Positions 55,240 through 63,382 of a DNA stretch of 64,000 nt are shown piece after piece (the first letter of the stretch is position 1; each line of letters opens with the position of its first letter). The notes beneath the pieces were generated by a model. That model was given only the letters and a program-made list of their open reading frames with translations. It made no database searches and was not told the DNA's origin. Source of the DNA: Streptomyces umbrinus (lineage in GTDB: Bacteria; Actinomycetota; Actinomycetes; Streptomycetales; Streptomycetaceae); the NCBI RefSeq assembly GCF_030817415.1, contig NZ_JAUSZI010000002.1, positions 5,766,001-5,830,000 of the forward strand. Reading direction: 5' to 3'. A program made the position numbers and the translations under genes.

Positions 55240-57567
55240 CTACTCGTTCGAGAACTCCTCCACCACTGTCGCTCCCAGCTCTCTCACGATCAGTTCGTGG
55301 CCCGACAGGGCGGACTCGTCGAGGTCCGGATCGTCGTCCTCCGGGGTGTCGTCCTCGGGGGAGATGGGGGGCGGCTCCGGCGCGGAGGGGCGGGGAGCGG
55401 GCGCGCTGGGTGCGGGCGCCGACTGGGACTGGGGAGCCGAGGAGGCAGGCCGGGGAGCCGGAGCCGTCGGCTGCTGCGGGGCAGGGCGCGGCGCCGCCGG
55501 GGCCGGGGCACCGCCGGCCCCGTAACCACCGCCGTAACCGGACCCGGGGCCGGGCGCGGGCGGCGGTGCCGAACCGCCGGACGGGTCGACGACCGCCTCG
55601 ACCTTCCAGTGCACGTTGAACAGCTCGGTCAGCGCCTGCTTCAGCACCTCTTCGCTGCCGCTGCTCGCGAAGTTGTCCCGAGCGCCCGCGTTGACGAAAC
55701 CGATCTGGAGGGTCGTGCCGTCGAAGCCGGTCACCTGCGCGTTCTGGCTGAGCAGGATCCAGGTGAAGCGGCGTCGGTTCTTCACCGCCTCCAGGATGTT
55801 CGGCCACAGCATGCGGGGGTCGGGGCCACCGCCGGGCGGAGGGGAGGCGTACGAAGCCGTCGGCGCGGGGGCCTGAGCCTGGGGCTGGGCGGCCTGGGGC
55901 GCGGGCGGGCCAGGTGCCGCGGCCGGTGGCTGTCCCCCGCCCGCGGGTGTGGCGGTCGGCCACCCGCCGGGTCGCCTGCCACTGCCCGCGGCGGTCGCGG
56001 CGGGCCAGGCACCGGGAGCGGCACCGGCCGCGGGGGCGGAGGGGGGCGCCTGGGCGGGCGGCGGTTCGGGAGCGGGGGCGGGCGTGGGTGTGGACGGGGC
56101 GGGAGCAGGCGCGGCTCCCGGGGAGGCTTGGGCCGGCATGGGGGCCTGGGCCGAGGCGGGGGCCTGGGCTGGTGTGGGGGCTGGGGCCGCCCCGGGACCC
56201 GTGTCTCCACCGGGGGCCCCCGCTCCCCGTACCGCAGCGCGAGCGGCGGCGGGCCCGCCACCCGGCGGGACGGGGGGACCGGGAGGAGCGAGAGAAGCGG
56301 AAGCGGCCATACCGCCGCCCGGCACCCCGGTCGGCATTCCGGCATGCGCGTCGGGCCCGGGCACGTACCCCATGGCGGGCGCTCCGGCAGCCGCCGCCCC
56401 CGTGAAGTTGACCCCGCGCTCGATGCGGTCGAGCCGGGCCATGAGGGACCGCTCGTCCCCGTAGGCCGCGGGCAGGAGCACGCGCGCGCAGATCAGTTCG
56501 AGCTGGAGGCGGGGCGAGGTGGCCCCGCGCATCTCCGTCAGCCCTTCGTTGACGAGATCGGCGGCCCGGCTGAGCTCGGCGGCGCCGAACACTCCGGCCT
56601 GGGCCGTCATCCGCTCCACGACATCGGTGGGGGCGTCGATGAGCCCCTTCTCCCCGGCATCGGGCACAGCCGCCAGGATGACCAGGTCCCGCAACCGCTC
56701 CAGCAGGTCGGCGACGAACCGCCGAGGATCGTTTCCGCCCTCGATGATCCGGTCGACGACCTCGAAGGCGGCGGCGCCGTCCCCCGCGGCGAAGGCCTCG
56801 ACCACGGAGTCGAGCAGCGACCCGTCCGTATAACCGAGCAGTGAGGTGGCCATGGCATACGTCACGCCGTCGTCCCCGGCGCCGGCCAGCAGCTGGTCCA
56901 TGACGGACATGGAGTCACGCACGGACCCGGCGCCGGCGCGCACGACCAGCGGCAACACCCCGTCCTCGACGGGACTGCCCTCGCGCCCGCACACCTCGCC
57001 CAGGTACTCCCGCAGGGTCCCGGGCGGGACGAGCCGGAACGGATAGTGGTGCGTACGCGACCGGATGGTCCCGATGACCTTCTCGGGCTCGGTGGTGGCG
57101 AAGATGAACTTGAGGTGCTCGGGCGGCTCCTCGACGACCTTCAGCAGCGCGTTGAACCCGGCCGACGTGACCATGTGGGCCTCGTCGATGATGTAGATCT
57201 TGTACCGGCTGCTCGCGGGTCCGAAGAACGCCTTCTCGCGCAGGTCACGGGCATCGTCCACGCCACCGTGCGAGGCGGCGTCGATCTCGATCACGTCGAT
57301 GGAACCCGGCCCGTTCCTCGCGAGGTCCCGGCAGGACTGGCACTCCCCGCACGGCGTCGGTGTGGGCCCCTGCTCGCAGTTCAGACACCGCGCCAGGATC
57401 CGCGCGCTGGTCGTCTTCCCGCACCCACGCGGCCCGCTGAACAGGTACGCGTGATTGACCCGGTTGTTCCGCAGCGCCTGCTGCAACGGGTCGGTGACAT
57501 GCTCCTGCCCGATGACCTCGGCGAACGACTCCGGGCGATAACGGCGGTACAGCGCGAGAGACGACAC
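55240..57567 (-). CDS. dnaX: DNA polymerase III subunits gamma/tau
   Basis: The clamp-loader ATPase of the replisome. The 775-residue protein starts VSSLALYRRYRPESFAEVIG. Walker A is GPRGCGKTT (about 45-53), zinc cysteines are in CLNCEQGPTPTPCGECQSC (about 57-75), Walker B is IIDEAHM and the sensor/SRC region is GAGSVRDSMSVMDQLLAGAG. Residues about 390-560 are Pro/Ala-rich and disordered, followed by a C-terminal tau domain (RMLWPNILEAVKNRRRFTWI) and a second Pro-rich tail. GTG 57567. Confidence 0.96.
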   Translation of the reverse strand: MSSLALYRRYRPESFAEVIGQEHVTDPLQQALRNNRVNHAYLFSGPRGCGKTTSARILARCLNCEQGPTPTPCGECQSCRDLARNGPGSIDVIEIDAASHGGVDDARDLREKAFFGPASSRYKIYIIDEAHMVTSAGFNALLKVVEEPPEHLKFIFATTEPEKVIGTIRSRTHHYPFRLVPPGTLREYLGEVCGREGSPVEDGVLPLVVRAGAGSVRDSMSVMDQLLAGAGDDGVTYAMATSLLGYTDGSLLDSVVEAFAAGDGAAAFEVVDRIIEGGNDPRRFVADLLERLRDLVILAAVPDAGEKGLIDAPTDVVERMTAQAGVFGAAELSRAADLVNEGLTEMRGATSPRLQLELICARVLLPAAYGDERSLMARLDRIERGVNFTGAAAAGAPAMGYVPGPDAHAGMPTGVPGGGMAASASLAPPGPPVPPGGGPAAARAAVRGAGAPGGDTGPGAAPAPTPAQAPASAQAPMPAQASPGAAPAPAPSTPTPAPAPEPPPAQAPPSAPAAGAAPGAWPAATAAGSGRRPGGWPTATPAGGGQPPAAAPGPPAPQAAQPQAQAPAPTASYASPPPGGGPDPRMLWPNILEAVKNRRRFTWILLSQNAQVTGFDGTTLQIGFVNAGARDNFASSGSEEVLKQALTELFNVHWKVEAVVDPSGGSAPPPAPGPGSGYGGGYGAGGAPAPAAPRPAPQQPTAPAPRPASSAPQSQSAPAPSAPAPRPSAPEPPPISPEDDTPEDDDPDLDESALSGHELIVRELGATVVEEFSNE

Positions 57568-57725
57568 ACGTACGAGGTTATAGGCGCCCACTGACAACGA
57601 GCACCGCCCGCCGGACTTCACCGCTCCGCCTCACCGGCACCGGGCCGCACTCACGGCTCCACCGGGGCCGCATCCTCGGCTCCACGAGGGCCGCACCCTC
57701 GACTCCGCCGGCCCCGCAAACGCAA
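57568..57725. other. dnaX leader region with short repeats
   Basis: Between dnaX and the SRP RNA. Contains two and a half copies of a 23-base unit starting GGCTCCAC (57655-57720 approximately). Should carry the dnaX promoter. No gene seen. Confidence 0.45.
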
Positions 57726-57815
57726 GCGCCCCCCACGCACCCGCCAGAGCCAACCTACCCTTGCTGCCTTCCGGCCCTGGGGGAGTTCAGTCAGATAGCG
57801 CCACGTGAGGGGCTA
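57726..57815 (-). ncRNA. ffs: Signal recognition particle RNA (small bacterial type)
   Basis: On the minus strand CCAGGGCCGGAAGGCAGCAA is the Ffh-binding domain IV with its GGAAG/GCAGCA core. The ends pair as GCCCCTCACG with CGTGGGGGGC to form the long terminal stem. Location directly upstream of dnaX is usual in Streptomyces. Ends are approximate. Confidence 0.92.
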
Positions 57816-57888
57816 CGCACACAGTACCCGATCTGAGCGGGGGGAACGAGTTCGCGAGCACTCCTCAACGTCTTGTATTGTTTGCCGC

Positions 57889-57973
57889 GGAGGATTCGCC
57901 TAGTGGCCTAGGGCGCACGCTTGGAAAGCGTGTTGGGGGCAACCCCTCACGAGTTCGAATCTCGTATCCTCCG
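57889..57973 (+). tRNA. tRNA-Ser (GGA), intact copy at the islet's left end
   Basis: An 85-base class II tRNA with anticodon GGA, long variable arm (TTGGGGGCAACCCCT) and acceptor GGAGGAT/ATCCTCC; CCA is encoded at 57974-57976. Its 3' part is duplicated at 62300-62371 with one difference in the T-loop (A at 57958, C at 62337). Confidence 0.94.
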
Positions 57974-57992
57974 CCAGTGCCTCACCGGGCAC
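57921..57992 (+). repeat. attL-like direct repeat (tRNA-Ser 3' half)
   Basis: 72 bases from TTGGAAAGCGTG to CTCACCGGGCAC, matching 62300-62371 at 71 positions. The downstream hairpin is also partly duplicated. Confidence 0.9.
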
Positions 57993-57997
57993 GATGT

Positions 57998-58031
57998 CGA
58001 AGGGCCCCACCGTTCGCGGTGGGGCCCTTCG
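57998..58031 (+). terminator. Terminator of tRNA-Ser
   Basis: Perfect 15-bp stem CGAAGGGCCCCACCG/CGGTGGGGCCCTTCG with a TTCG tetraloop. Confidence 0.88.
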
Positions 58032-58038
58032 TCGTGCA

Positions 58039-58062
58039 CTGGTTGCATTTCTGGTTGCATTT
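58039..58062 (+). repeat. Left doubled TGGTTGCA motif
   Basis: CTGGTTGCATTT occurs twice in tandem. A near copy with two changes lies at 62182-62204, just inside the other end of the islet. Confidence 0.75.
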
Positions 58063-58251
58063 ATAAGCTTCCATTTCAGACATTTAGCTGATCTGTCGGG
58101 CCCTCTCAGCTCGCAATTGAGACGGCCCACAAGCCGCCGACGCCCGCCAAGGGGGAACCTGCCCCTTGCGGCACCCACGGATCACGGGGATACGCCATCC
58201 TTGAACCCGGCCCCGCTACGAAGCTCCCTGGTCTGACGAGGTGCACGTCGC
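58063..58251. other. AT-richer leader of the islet operon
   Basis: A gap without a gene that should carry the promoter of the helicase-associated gene. GACGAGGTGCACGTCGC precedes the ATG at 58252. Confidence 0.45.
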
Positions 58252-60705
58252 ATGAAGTCCCGATCCACGCTGGCGACATGGCTCGGCAGCCTCGACGGCT
58301 CTCGTCTGGCACGCGTGCTCGGGGCACGGCAGGACGCCGTGTCGCTTCCGGAGCCGCGTTCGCTGGGGGAACTGGCGGATCGGCTTCAACGCCCGGGATC
58401 GGTGGCGCTGGTCCTGCCGCGGCTCGCGCTGCCGCACCTCCAGGTGGCCGAGGCGCTGGCGGCGCTTGGGGTCCACGCATCGCGCGATGCTCTGGTGAAA
58501 CTGCTGGGAGCCGTGGACGACGCAACCGCCTGCGAACTCGACACCGTGCTGGAGACGCTGGCCGATCACGCTCTGGTCTGGCCGGACGGCGCGGGGCAGC
58601 TCCGTATGACCGGACCGCTGCGGCAGGCATGGGACACACCCCTTGGGCTGGATGCTCCGCTGGAGGAACTGCTCGCGGGCACGACCTCCGACGAACTGCG
58701 CGGCATGCTGGTGACACTGGGCGTCAAGCCGCCGGGCGCCAAGCCGCACCGACTGGCCGCCCTGGTGGAGCACCACAGCGACCCGGAGCAGATCACCTCC
58801 GTGGTCGCAAAGGCCCCCGAGACCGCCCGGAAACTGCTCGACCGCCTGGCGCGGGCCGCTACGAGGCAGCCGCAGTTCGTCGTGTCCGGGTTTCCTGGGC
58901 CCGACCTCGAACCGGGTGCGCGATGGGCACTGGACCGGGGGCTCCTGATCCAGGACCGGCACCGATACGGCCCGGCGCGTATGCCCGCCGAGGTGGCACT
59001 CGCGCTGCGCGGGCCCGGCTGGCACGCCCCGTTCGAGCCCGCCCCACCGTGCCCCCGGCCGGCATCTGTCACCCCGGCGGAGACCGATCGCGAAGCATCG
59101 GCCGCGGCCACGGCCTTCGTAACCCATGCCGCCTCGGTCCTGGCGGCCTGCTCGGCAACGGCACCGGCCCGGCTGAAGTCCGGCGGGATCGGTGCACGTG
59201 AACTGGCCCGGATCGGCAAGGCGGCCCAGGCCGACGACGCTGTCGTACGCATCACCCTGGAGACCTCGTACGCCGCTGGGCTTCTGGGCCGGGACGGCGA
59301 CCGTGTGTCCCCCACCGAGGCATACGACGCCTGGGCGGAACAGGAACCCCCGGAGCAGTTCGCAGTGCTGCTCCAGGCATGGCAGAACCTGCCGCTCACC
59401 CCCACCCAGGCGCGCGACGAGGACAACAGAGCGCTCCCTGCCGTCGCCGGAGCGCCTCCCTGCGGCGGCTGTGTGCAGGCCCGCCTCGGGCTGTTGGCCG
59501 CAGCAGCACAGCTCCCGGCAGGGCAGGGCGCGGGAGTCGCCTCGGATCTGGGGCCACTGATCGCCTGGCACCGCCCCCTCGCCGACTCGTCACCCCAGGA
59601 CGGAACGCCGTTCGCCGCCGTGATCCGTGAGGCCGAGCTCCTCGGAGTACTCGCACGTGGCGCCTTGTCCGCTCTCGGCATCCGCCTGCGGACCGGCGAT
59701 ACGGAGGGGCTGAGCATCGAGTGCCGACGACTGGTCCCCTCGGCCACGGCAGTGGCTCGGATCGGCGCCGACCTCACCGCCGTCGTCACCGGCACGCCGT
59801 CCGCGCGACTGACCGCGCTCCTGGATTCCGTCGCCGATCGAGAGACCAGCGGCACGGCATCGGTGTGGCGGTTCAGCGTCGGCGGCATCCGCCGGGCTCT
59901 GGATGCCGGCCGCACCCCCGAGGACATCACAGCCCACCTGGCCGCTGTCGCCGGCGGGCCCCTGCCACAGCCGCTGTCGTATCTGATCGCCGACACCGCG
60001 CGCGGCCACGGACGCGTGCGCATCGCCCCTGCCGCCTGCGTCATCCACGGCGACGAGCCCGTGCTGCTGGCCGAGCTCGCCGCCCACCGAGGGCTCGCCG
60101 GGCTCGGACTGCGGCAGCTGGCGCCGACAGTGCTCATCAGCCGTAGCCCGATCGACACGACCCTCGCCGCGCTCCGGGCCGAGGGGTACGCCCCTGTCGC
60201 CGAGACGGCCGAGGGCACGGTACGCATCGAGAAGGCCCGGCCTCAGCGGGCCGCAGCTCCCGTTCCCACTCCACGCGGCACCAGCACGCGGGACGGCCGC
60301 CGCATCGCTGTCGCTGCCACGCGCACGAAGGCACCCGCCGCCGACCTGAACACCTTGGCGAACCAGCTGCTGGCCGCCCCGCCCACGACTCCCGAACCCG
60401 CGCCGTTCGACGGAGGAGCTCCCTTCGCCACGGACACCGAAGAGATCGTCGCAGGGTGGGCGAAGCGCCTGCCGTACAGCGACATCCGCCAACTCGCGCA
60501 TGCCATCGATGCCGGTCAGGCCATCACCGTGGAGTACGTCGCCACCTCGGGCAACCGGACCGAGCGCACCCTCAGCCGCCTCGCACTCGACCCGCCCTAC
60601 CTGGAAGCCTGGTGCCACCTTCGGGAGGCCGAGCGCGTTTTCACCCTCTCCCGCATCCACAGCGTCATGCCCGAACAGAAGAGGCAATGGTATCGACAGG
60701 GATAG
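58252..60705 (+). CDS. Helicase-associated protein with C-terminal WYL domain
   Basis: An 817-residue protein like actinobacterial helicase-associated (Helicase_C_3/XPB-partner) proteins. The N-terminal region (RLARVLGARQDAVSLPEPRS, LPRLALPHLQVAEALAALGV) and the middle (SVWRFSVGGIRRALDAGRTP, PLPQPLSYLIADTARGHGRV) show that family's features. The last 80 residues form a WYL domain (IDAGQAITVEYVATSGNRTE, then EAWCHLREAERVFTLSRIHS). No Walker A or DEAD/DEAH motif is visible, so it is not a motor itself. WYL proteins commonly sense nucleic acid or ligands and often regulate defence loci. Cargo of the tRNA-Ser islet, probably cotranscribed with the ATPase. Confidence 0.8.
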   Translation: MKSRSTLATWLGSLDGSRLARVLGARQDAVSLPEPRSLGELADRLQRPGSVALVLPRLALPHLQVAEALAALGVHASRDALVKLLGAVDDATACELDTVLETLADHALVWPDGAGQLRMTGPLRQAWDTPLGLDAPLEELLAGTTSDELRGMLVTLGVKPPGAKPHRLAALVEHHSDPEQITSVVAKAPETARKLLDRLARAATRQPQFVVSGFPGPDLEPGARWALDRGLLIQDRHRYGPARMPAEVALALRGPGWHAPFEPAPPCPRPASVTPAETDREASAAATAFVTHAASVLAACSATAPARLKSGGIGARELARIGKAAQADDAVVRITLETSYAAGLLGRDGDRVSPTEAYDAWAEQEPPEQFAVLLQAWQNLPLTPTQARDEDNRALPAVAGAPPCGGCVQARLGLLAAAAQLPAGQGAGVASDLGPLIAWHRPLADSSPQDGTPFAAVIREAELLGVLARGALSALGIRLRTGDTEGLSIECRRLVPSATAVARIGADLTAVVTGTPSARLTALLDSVADRETSGTASVWRFSVGGIRRALDAGRTPEDITAHLAAVAGGPLPQPLSYLIADTARGHGRVRIAPAACVIHGDEPVLLAELAAHRGLAGLGLRQLAPTVLISRSPIDTTLAALRAEGYAPVAETAEGTVRIEKARPQRAAAPVPTPRGTSTRDGRRIAVAATRTKAPAADLNTLANQLLAAPPTTPEPAPFDGGAPFATDTEEIVAGWAKRLPYSDIRQLAHAIDAGQAITVEYVATSGNRTERTLSRLALDPPYLEAWCHLREAERVFTLSRIHSVMPEQKRQWYRQG

Positions 60706-60723
60706 TATCCCTTCCGATACTAT
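60702..60723 (+). promoter_or_regulatory. Inverted repeat between the two islet genes
   Basis: ATAGTATC and GATACTAT form perfect 8-base arms with a 6-base spacer, overlapping the upstream stop codon and ending 19 bases before the ATPase start. A further TATCGA lies just upstream. Operator, internal promoter or attenuator. Confidence 0.6.
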
Positions 60724-60742
60724 TGCCTACGGGAGGCTTGCC

Positions 60743-62164
60743 ATGCGTCGCTTCATCGGGCGGGACCGCGAGCTGAACGTGCTCGGCAACGCCTTGCAGG
60801 CGGTTCATGATGCCGCCGGGTCGGCGAAACCAGGCCAGTGCATCCTCATGCGCGGACGGCGGCGGGTCGGCAAGTCCAGCCTCGTCGAGGAATTCCTCCG
60901 GCGCACCGAGACGCCGTACCTCTTCTTCACCGCGGCGGGCGGTACTGCGGACGACGAGCTGACGGAGCTGCTCGACGCCGTCGCCAGATCCACCCTCCCG
61001 GAGCGGGGACTGTTCTCGGAGGAGGCCCCCGAGCAGTGGAATGCGGCATTCAGGCTGCTTGCGGAGGTCCTGCCCGACGACAGCCCGAGCGTGGTCGTCA
61101 TCGATGAGGTTCCGTATCTCATGGACCGAATCGACGCGTTCGAGGGGATGTTGCAACGGGCCTGGGACAGGCTGCTCAGCCACAAGCCCGTGCTCCTCCT
61201 CCTGGTCGGATCCGACCTGTCGATGATGGAGGCGCTGAACAGCTACGACCGCCCCTTCCATCAGCGGGGCCGGGAAATGGTCGTGGGACCGCTGAACCCG
61301 GCCGACATCCGCGAGATGCTCGACCTGTCGCCGGCGGTCGCTTTCGACGCCGCCCTGATCACGGGCGGTCTTCCGCTGATCTGTGCGGAGTGGCGGGCCG
61401 GAGCGGACGTCTGGGAGTTCCTCCGCGACTCGCTCGACAACCCGATCTCGGCGCTGCTGGTCTCCGCCGAACGCTCACTGGCCGCGGAATTCCCACCGCA
61501 GGCGATGAGCAGGGAAGTCCTACGGGCCGTCGGAGCCGGAGAACGAACTTTCACCAACATCGCGCGCGCCGCCGGCGGCATCGCCCACACCACGCTTACC
61601 CGGGCAACGGACGTCCTGACCGCGAAGCGGGTGGTGGCAGCCGAACTGCCCCTCTCCCTGCGCCCGTCGAAAGAACGCCGCTACCGAGTGGCAGACCCCT
61701 ACCTGCGGTTCTGGCTCGCGTTTCTGGATCCACACATGGCGGAGATCGAGCGGATGCGGGGAGATCTCACACTGAGCCGGATCAGGGAGCAGTGGACGAG
61801 TTGGCGGGGCCGCGCGATCGAGCCCCTGGTCCGGGAATCCCTCGCCCGTCTCCTGCCGGACGGGCTCCTGCCCGCCGCCCCGGCGATCGGCGGTTACTGG
61901 ACCCGCAGCAACGACGTCGAAATCGACTTGGTGGGCGCCGACCGGCAGCCGGTGGCCAAGCAGTTGCTCTTCCTCGGCTCGATCAAGTGGCTGGAGAACT
62001 CCCCGCTCGACAGCCACGACCTGGCCGCACTGCAGAAGCACCGGGCGGCGATCACCGACGAGCCAGTGCCGCTCGTGGCAGTTTCCCGAAACGGAACCAG
62101 CTGTGCTGGGCTTCATGCGGCGTACGGTCCCGACGAACTGCTCAGCGCCTGGCGCAGAGCATGA
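60743..62164 (+). CDS. AAA ATPase of the archaeal/DUF234 type
   Basis: A 473-residue protein. Walker A is RGRRRVGKSSL (about residues 36-46) and Walker B is VVVIDEVPYLMDR (about 116-128), followed by sensor LLLLVGSDLSMM. A winged helix follows (TFTNIARAAGGIAHTTLTRA). The C-terminal DUF234 domain is a PD-(D/E)xK nuclease-like fold, with NDVEIDLVGAD and GSIKWLENSPLDSHDL. The usual ExK reads SxK, so nuclease activity is doubtful. GGGAGG precedes the ATG. Second gene of the islet. Confidence 0.85.
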   Translation: MRRFIGRDRELNVLGNALQAVHDAAGSAKPGQCILMRGRRRVGKSSLVEEFLRRTETPYLFFTAAGGTADDELTELLDAVARSTLPERGLFSEEAPEQWNAAFRLLAEVLPDDSPSVVVIDEVPYLMDRIDAFEGMLQRAWDRLLSHKPVLLLLVGSDLSMMEALNSYDRPFHQRGREMVVGPLNPADIREMLDLSPAVAFDAALITGGLPLICAEWRAGADVWEFLRDSLDNPISALLVSAERSLAAEFPPQAMSREVLRAVGAGERTFTNIARAAGGIAHTTLTRATDVLTAKRVVAAELPLSLRPSKERRYRVADPYLRFWLAFLDPHMAEIERMRGDLTLSRIREQWTSWRGRAIEPLVRESLARLLPDGLLPAAPAIGGYWTRSNDVEIDLVGADRQPVAKQLLFLGSIKWLENSPLDSHDLAALQKHRAAITDEPVPLVAVSRNGTSCAGLHAAYGPDELLSAWRRA

Positions 62165-62181
62165 GCAGCGGCTGAGATGCC

Positions 62182-62204
62182 CTGGTTGCAGTTCTGGTTG
62201 CGTT
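62182..62204 (+). repeat. Right doubled TGGTTGC motif
   Basis: CTGGTTGCAGTT followed by CTGGTTGCGTT, matching the left end motif at 58039-58062 except for two bases. Confidence 0.75.
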
Positions 62205-62299
62205 CACCTGCGTACGGCACTGTCCAGAAGTCCCGACCACCCCCACTCCATCGCAGGTCAGAACGCTCCCGTACACCCCGGAACCCCCCAGACGAACAT

Positions 62300-62371
62300 T
62301 TGGAAAGCGTGTTGGGGGCAACCCCTCACGAGTTCGCATCTCGTATCCTCCGCCAGTGCCTCACCGGGCAC
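62300..62371 (+). repeat. attR-like direct repeat (tRNA-Ser 3' fragment)
   Basis: Displaced 3' half of tRNA-Ser(GGA) from the anticodon loop to past CCA. It lacks a 5' half and cannot make a tRNA. Confidence 0.9.
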
Positions 62372-62377
62372 TAACGT

Positions 62378-62409
62378 CGAAGGGCCCCACCTCGCGGTGG
62401 GGCCCTTCG
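62378..62409 (+). terminator. Hairpin after the tRNA-Ser fragment
   Basis: CGAAGGGCCCCACC/GGTGGGGCCCTTCG, loop TCGC, the displaced original tRNA-Ser terminator; nearly the same as the one at 57998. Confidence 0.8.
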
Positions 62410-62478
62410 TCGTTGTGTCCTTCGTCGTTGTGTCCTTCGTCGTTGTGTCCTTCGTCGTTGTGCCCTTCGTCGTTTTCC
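62404..62478 (+). repeat. 15-bp tandem repeat x5
   Basis: Five head-to-tail units of CCTTCGTCGTTGTGT (the last two with changes) that start in the 3' arm of the terminator hairpin and end 18 bases before the oxidoreductase start codon. Confidence 0.85.
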
Positions 62479-62495
62479 GTCTCAGGAGCGATCGG

Positions 62496-63116
62496 ATGAG
62501 CGAACAGCGGACTGTGGACTTCTGGTTCGACCCCGTCTGCCCGTACACGTGGATCACCTCACGGTGGATGGTGGAGGTCACCAAGGTGCGGCCGGTGGCC
62601 GTCCGCTGGCGGGTGATGAGTCTGTCGGTGCTCAACGAGCACCGGGACGACAACCCCGAGGGCGAGTGGGGCGACTACATGTGGGCCCCGGTGCGCGTGT
62701 GTGCCGCCGTGGAGGAGCAGTTCGGTCAGCGGGCGCTCGGCGACCTCTTCACCGCGATGGGCACCCGATTTCATATCCGGGGCGACTGGGGGAACCTCCC
62801 GGCGGCCCTTGCCGATGCCGGGCTGCCGGAGGGGATCGCCGAGGTCGCCGAGTCCACCGCGTACGACGAGGCGATCCGGTCCTCGCACGCGCAGGCCGTC
62901 GCCCTAGCCGGCGACGACATCGGCACCCCGGTGCTGTCGGTCGCCGGGCCCGGTGGCGAACGGGTCGGCTTCTTCGGTCCCGTCGTCTCCCCCGCGCCCA
63001 CCGGGGAGACGGCCGGACGGCTGTGGGACGGCTTTCTGCTGCTGGCCGCTGTTCCGGGCTTCTACGAGGTCAAGCGGACCCGTACCGAAGAGCCTCGGTT
63101 CGACATGGGTGACTGA
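62496..63116 (+). CDS. Mycothiol-dependent nitroreductase-like DsbA-family protein
   Basis: A 206-residue thioredoxin-fold protein of the DsbA/Rv2466c family: VDFWFDPVCPYTWITSRWMV gives the CPxxW active site (about residues 7-26). A helical insert and the cis-Pro region DDIGTPVLSV follow. In Mycobacterium, Rv2466c is a mycothiol-dependent reductase that activates nitro prodrugs. AGGAG lies before the ATG at 62496. Confidence 0.88.
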   Translation: MSEQRTVDFWFDPVCPYTWITSRWMVEVTKVRPVAVRWRVMSLSVLNEHRDDNPEGEWGDYMWAPVRVCAAVEEQFGQRALGDLFTAMGTRFHIRGDWGNLPAALADAGLPEGIAEVAESTAYDEAIRSSHAQAVALAGDDIGTPVLSVAGPGGERVGFFGPVVSPAPTGETAGRLWDGFLLLAAVPGFYEVKRTRTEEPRFDMGD

Positions 63117-63382
63117 CACGGGCGGCTGACGTGGGCGACCGACACGGCGCATCCGGCGGGGGCTCGCGCGCATTGGCCGGCGCCGGCCGAGAGGCCGGGG
63201 CGTAACCGTTGTCCCCCTGGAGAGCTACGCGTGAGTGAGCCCTGGGGGGTGACGATCCTGGGCCGCCTGATCCGTAGCGTCTGAGTTGTCGCCGACGGAC
63301 TCCGGCCGACCGGCTCGTTCCCAGCCCTTTGTCCTCTCCTCGTCTTCTCCCCGTCTTCCCCTTGTCTTTTTTGGAGGTCCTC

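Larger units (their letters stand above)
57921..62371. mobile_element. Small tRNA-Ser-inserted genomic islet
   Basis: A 4.4-kb segment bounded by the 72-base tRNA-Ser repeat, with the intact tRNA at the left and only its 3' half at the right, the usual outcome of tyrosine-integrase insertion. Inside are two genes (helicase-associated/WYL protein and DUF234-type ATPase) and, near each end, a doubled TGGTTGC motif that could be integrase arm sites. No integrase, excisionase or replication gene is present, so the element is either decayed or mobilised in trans. Confidence 0.85.

Noticed and set aside
62404..62478. Tandem 15-bp units considered as CRISPR or iterons
   Set aside because: There are no spacers, no cas or replication gene is nearby, and the unit derives from the adjoining terminator arm.
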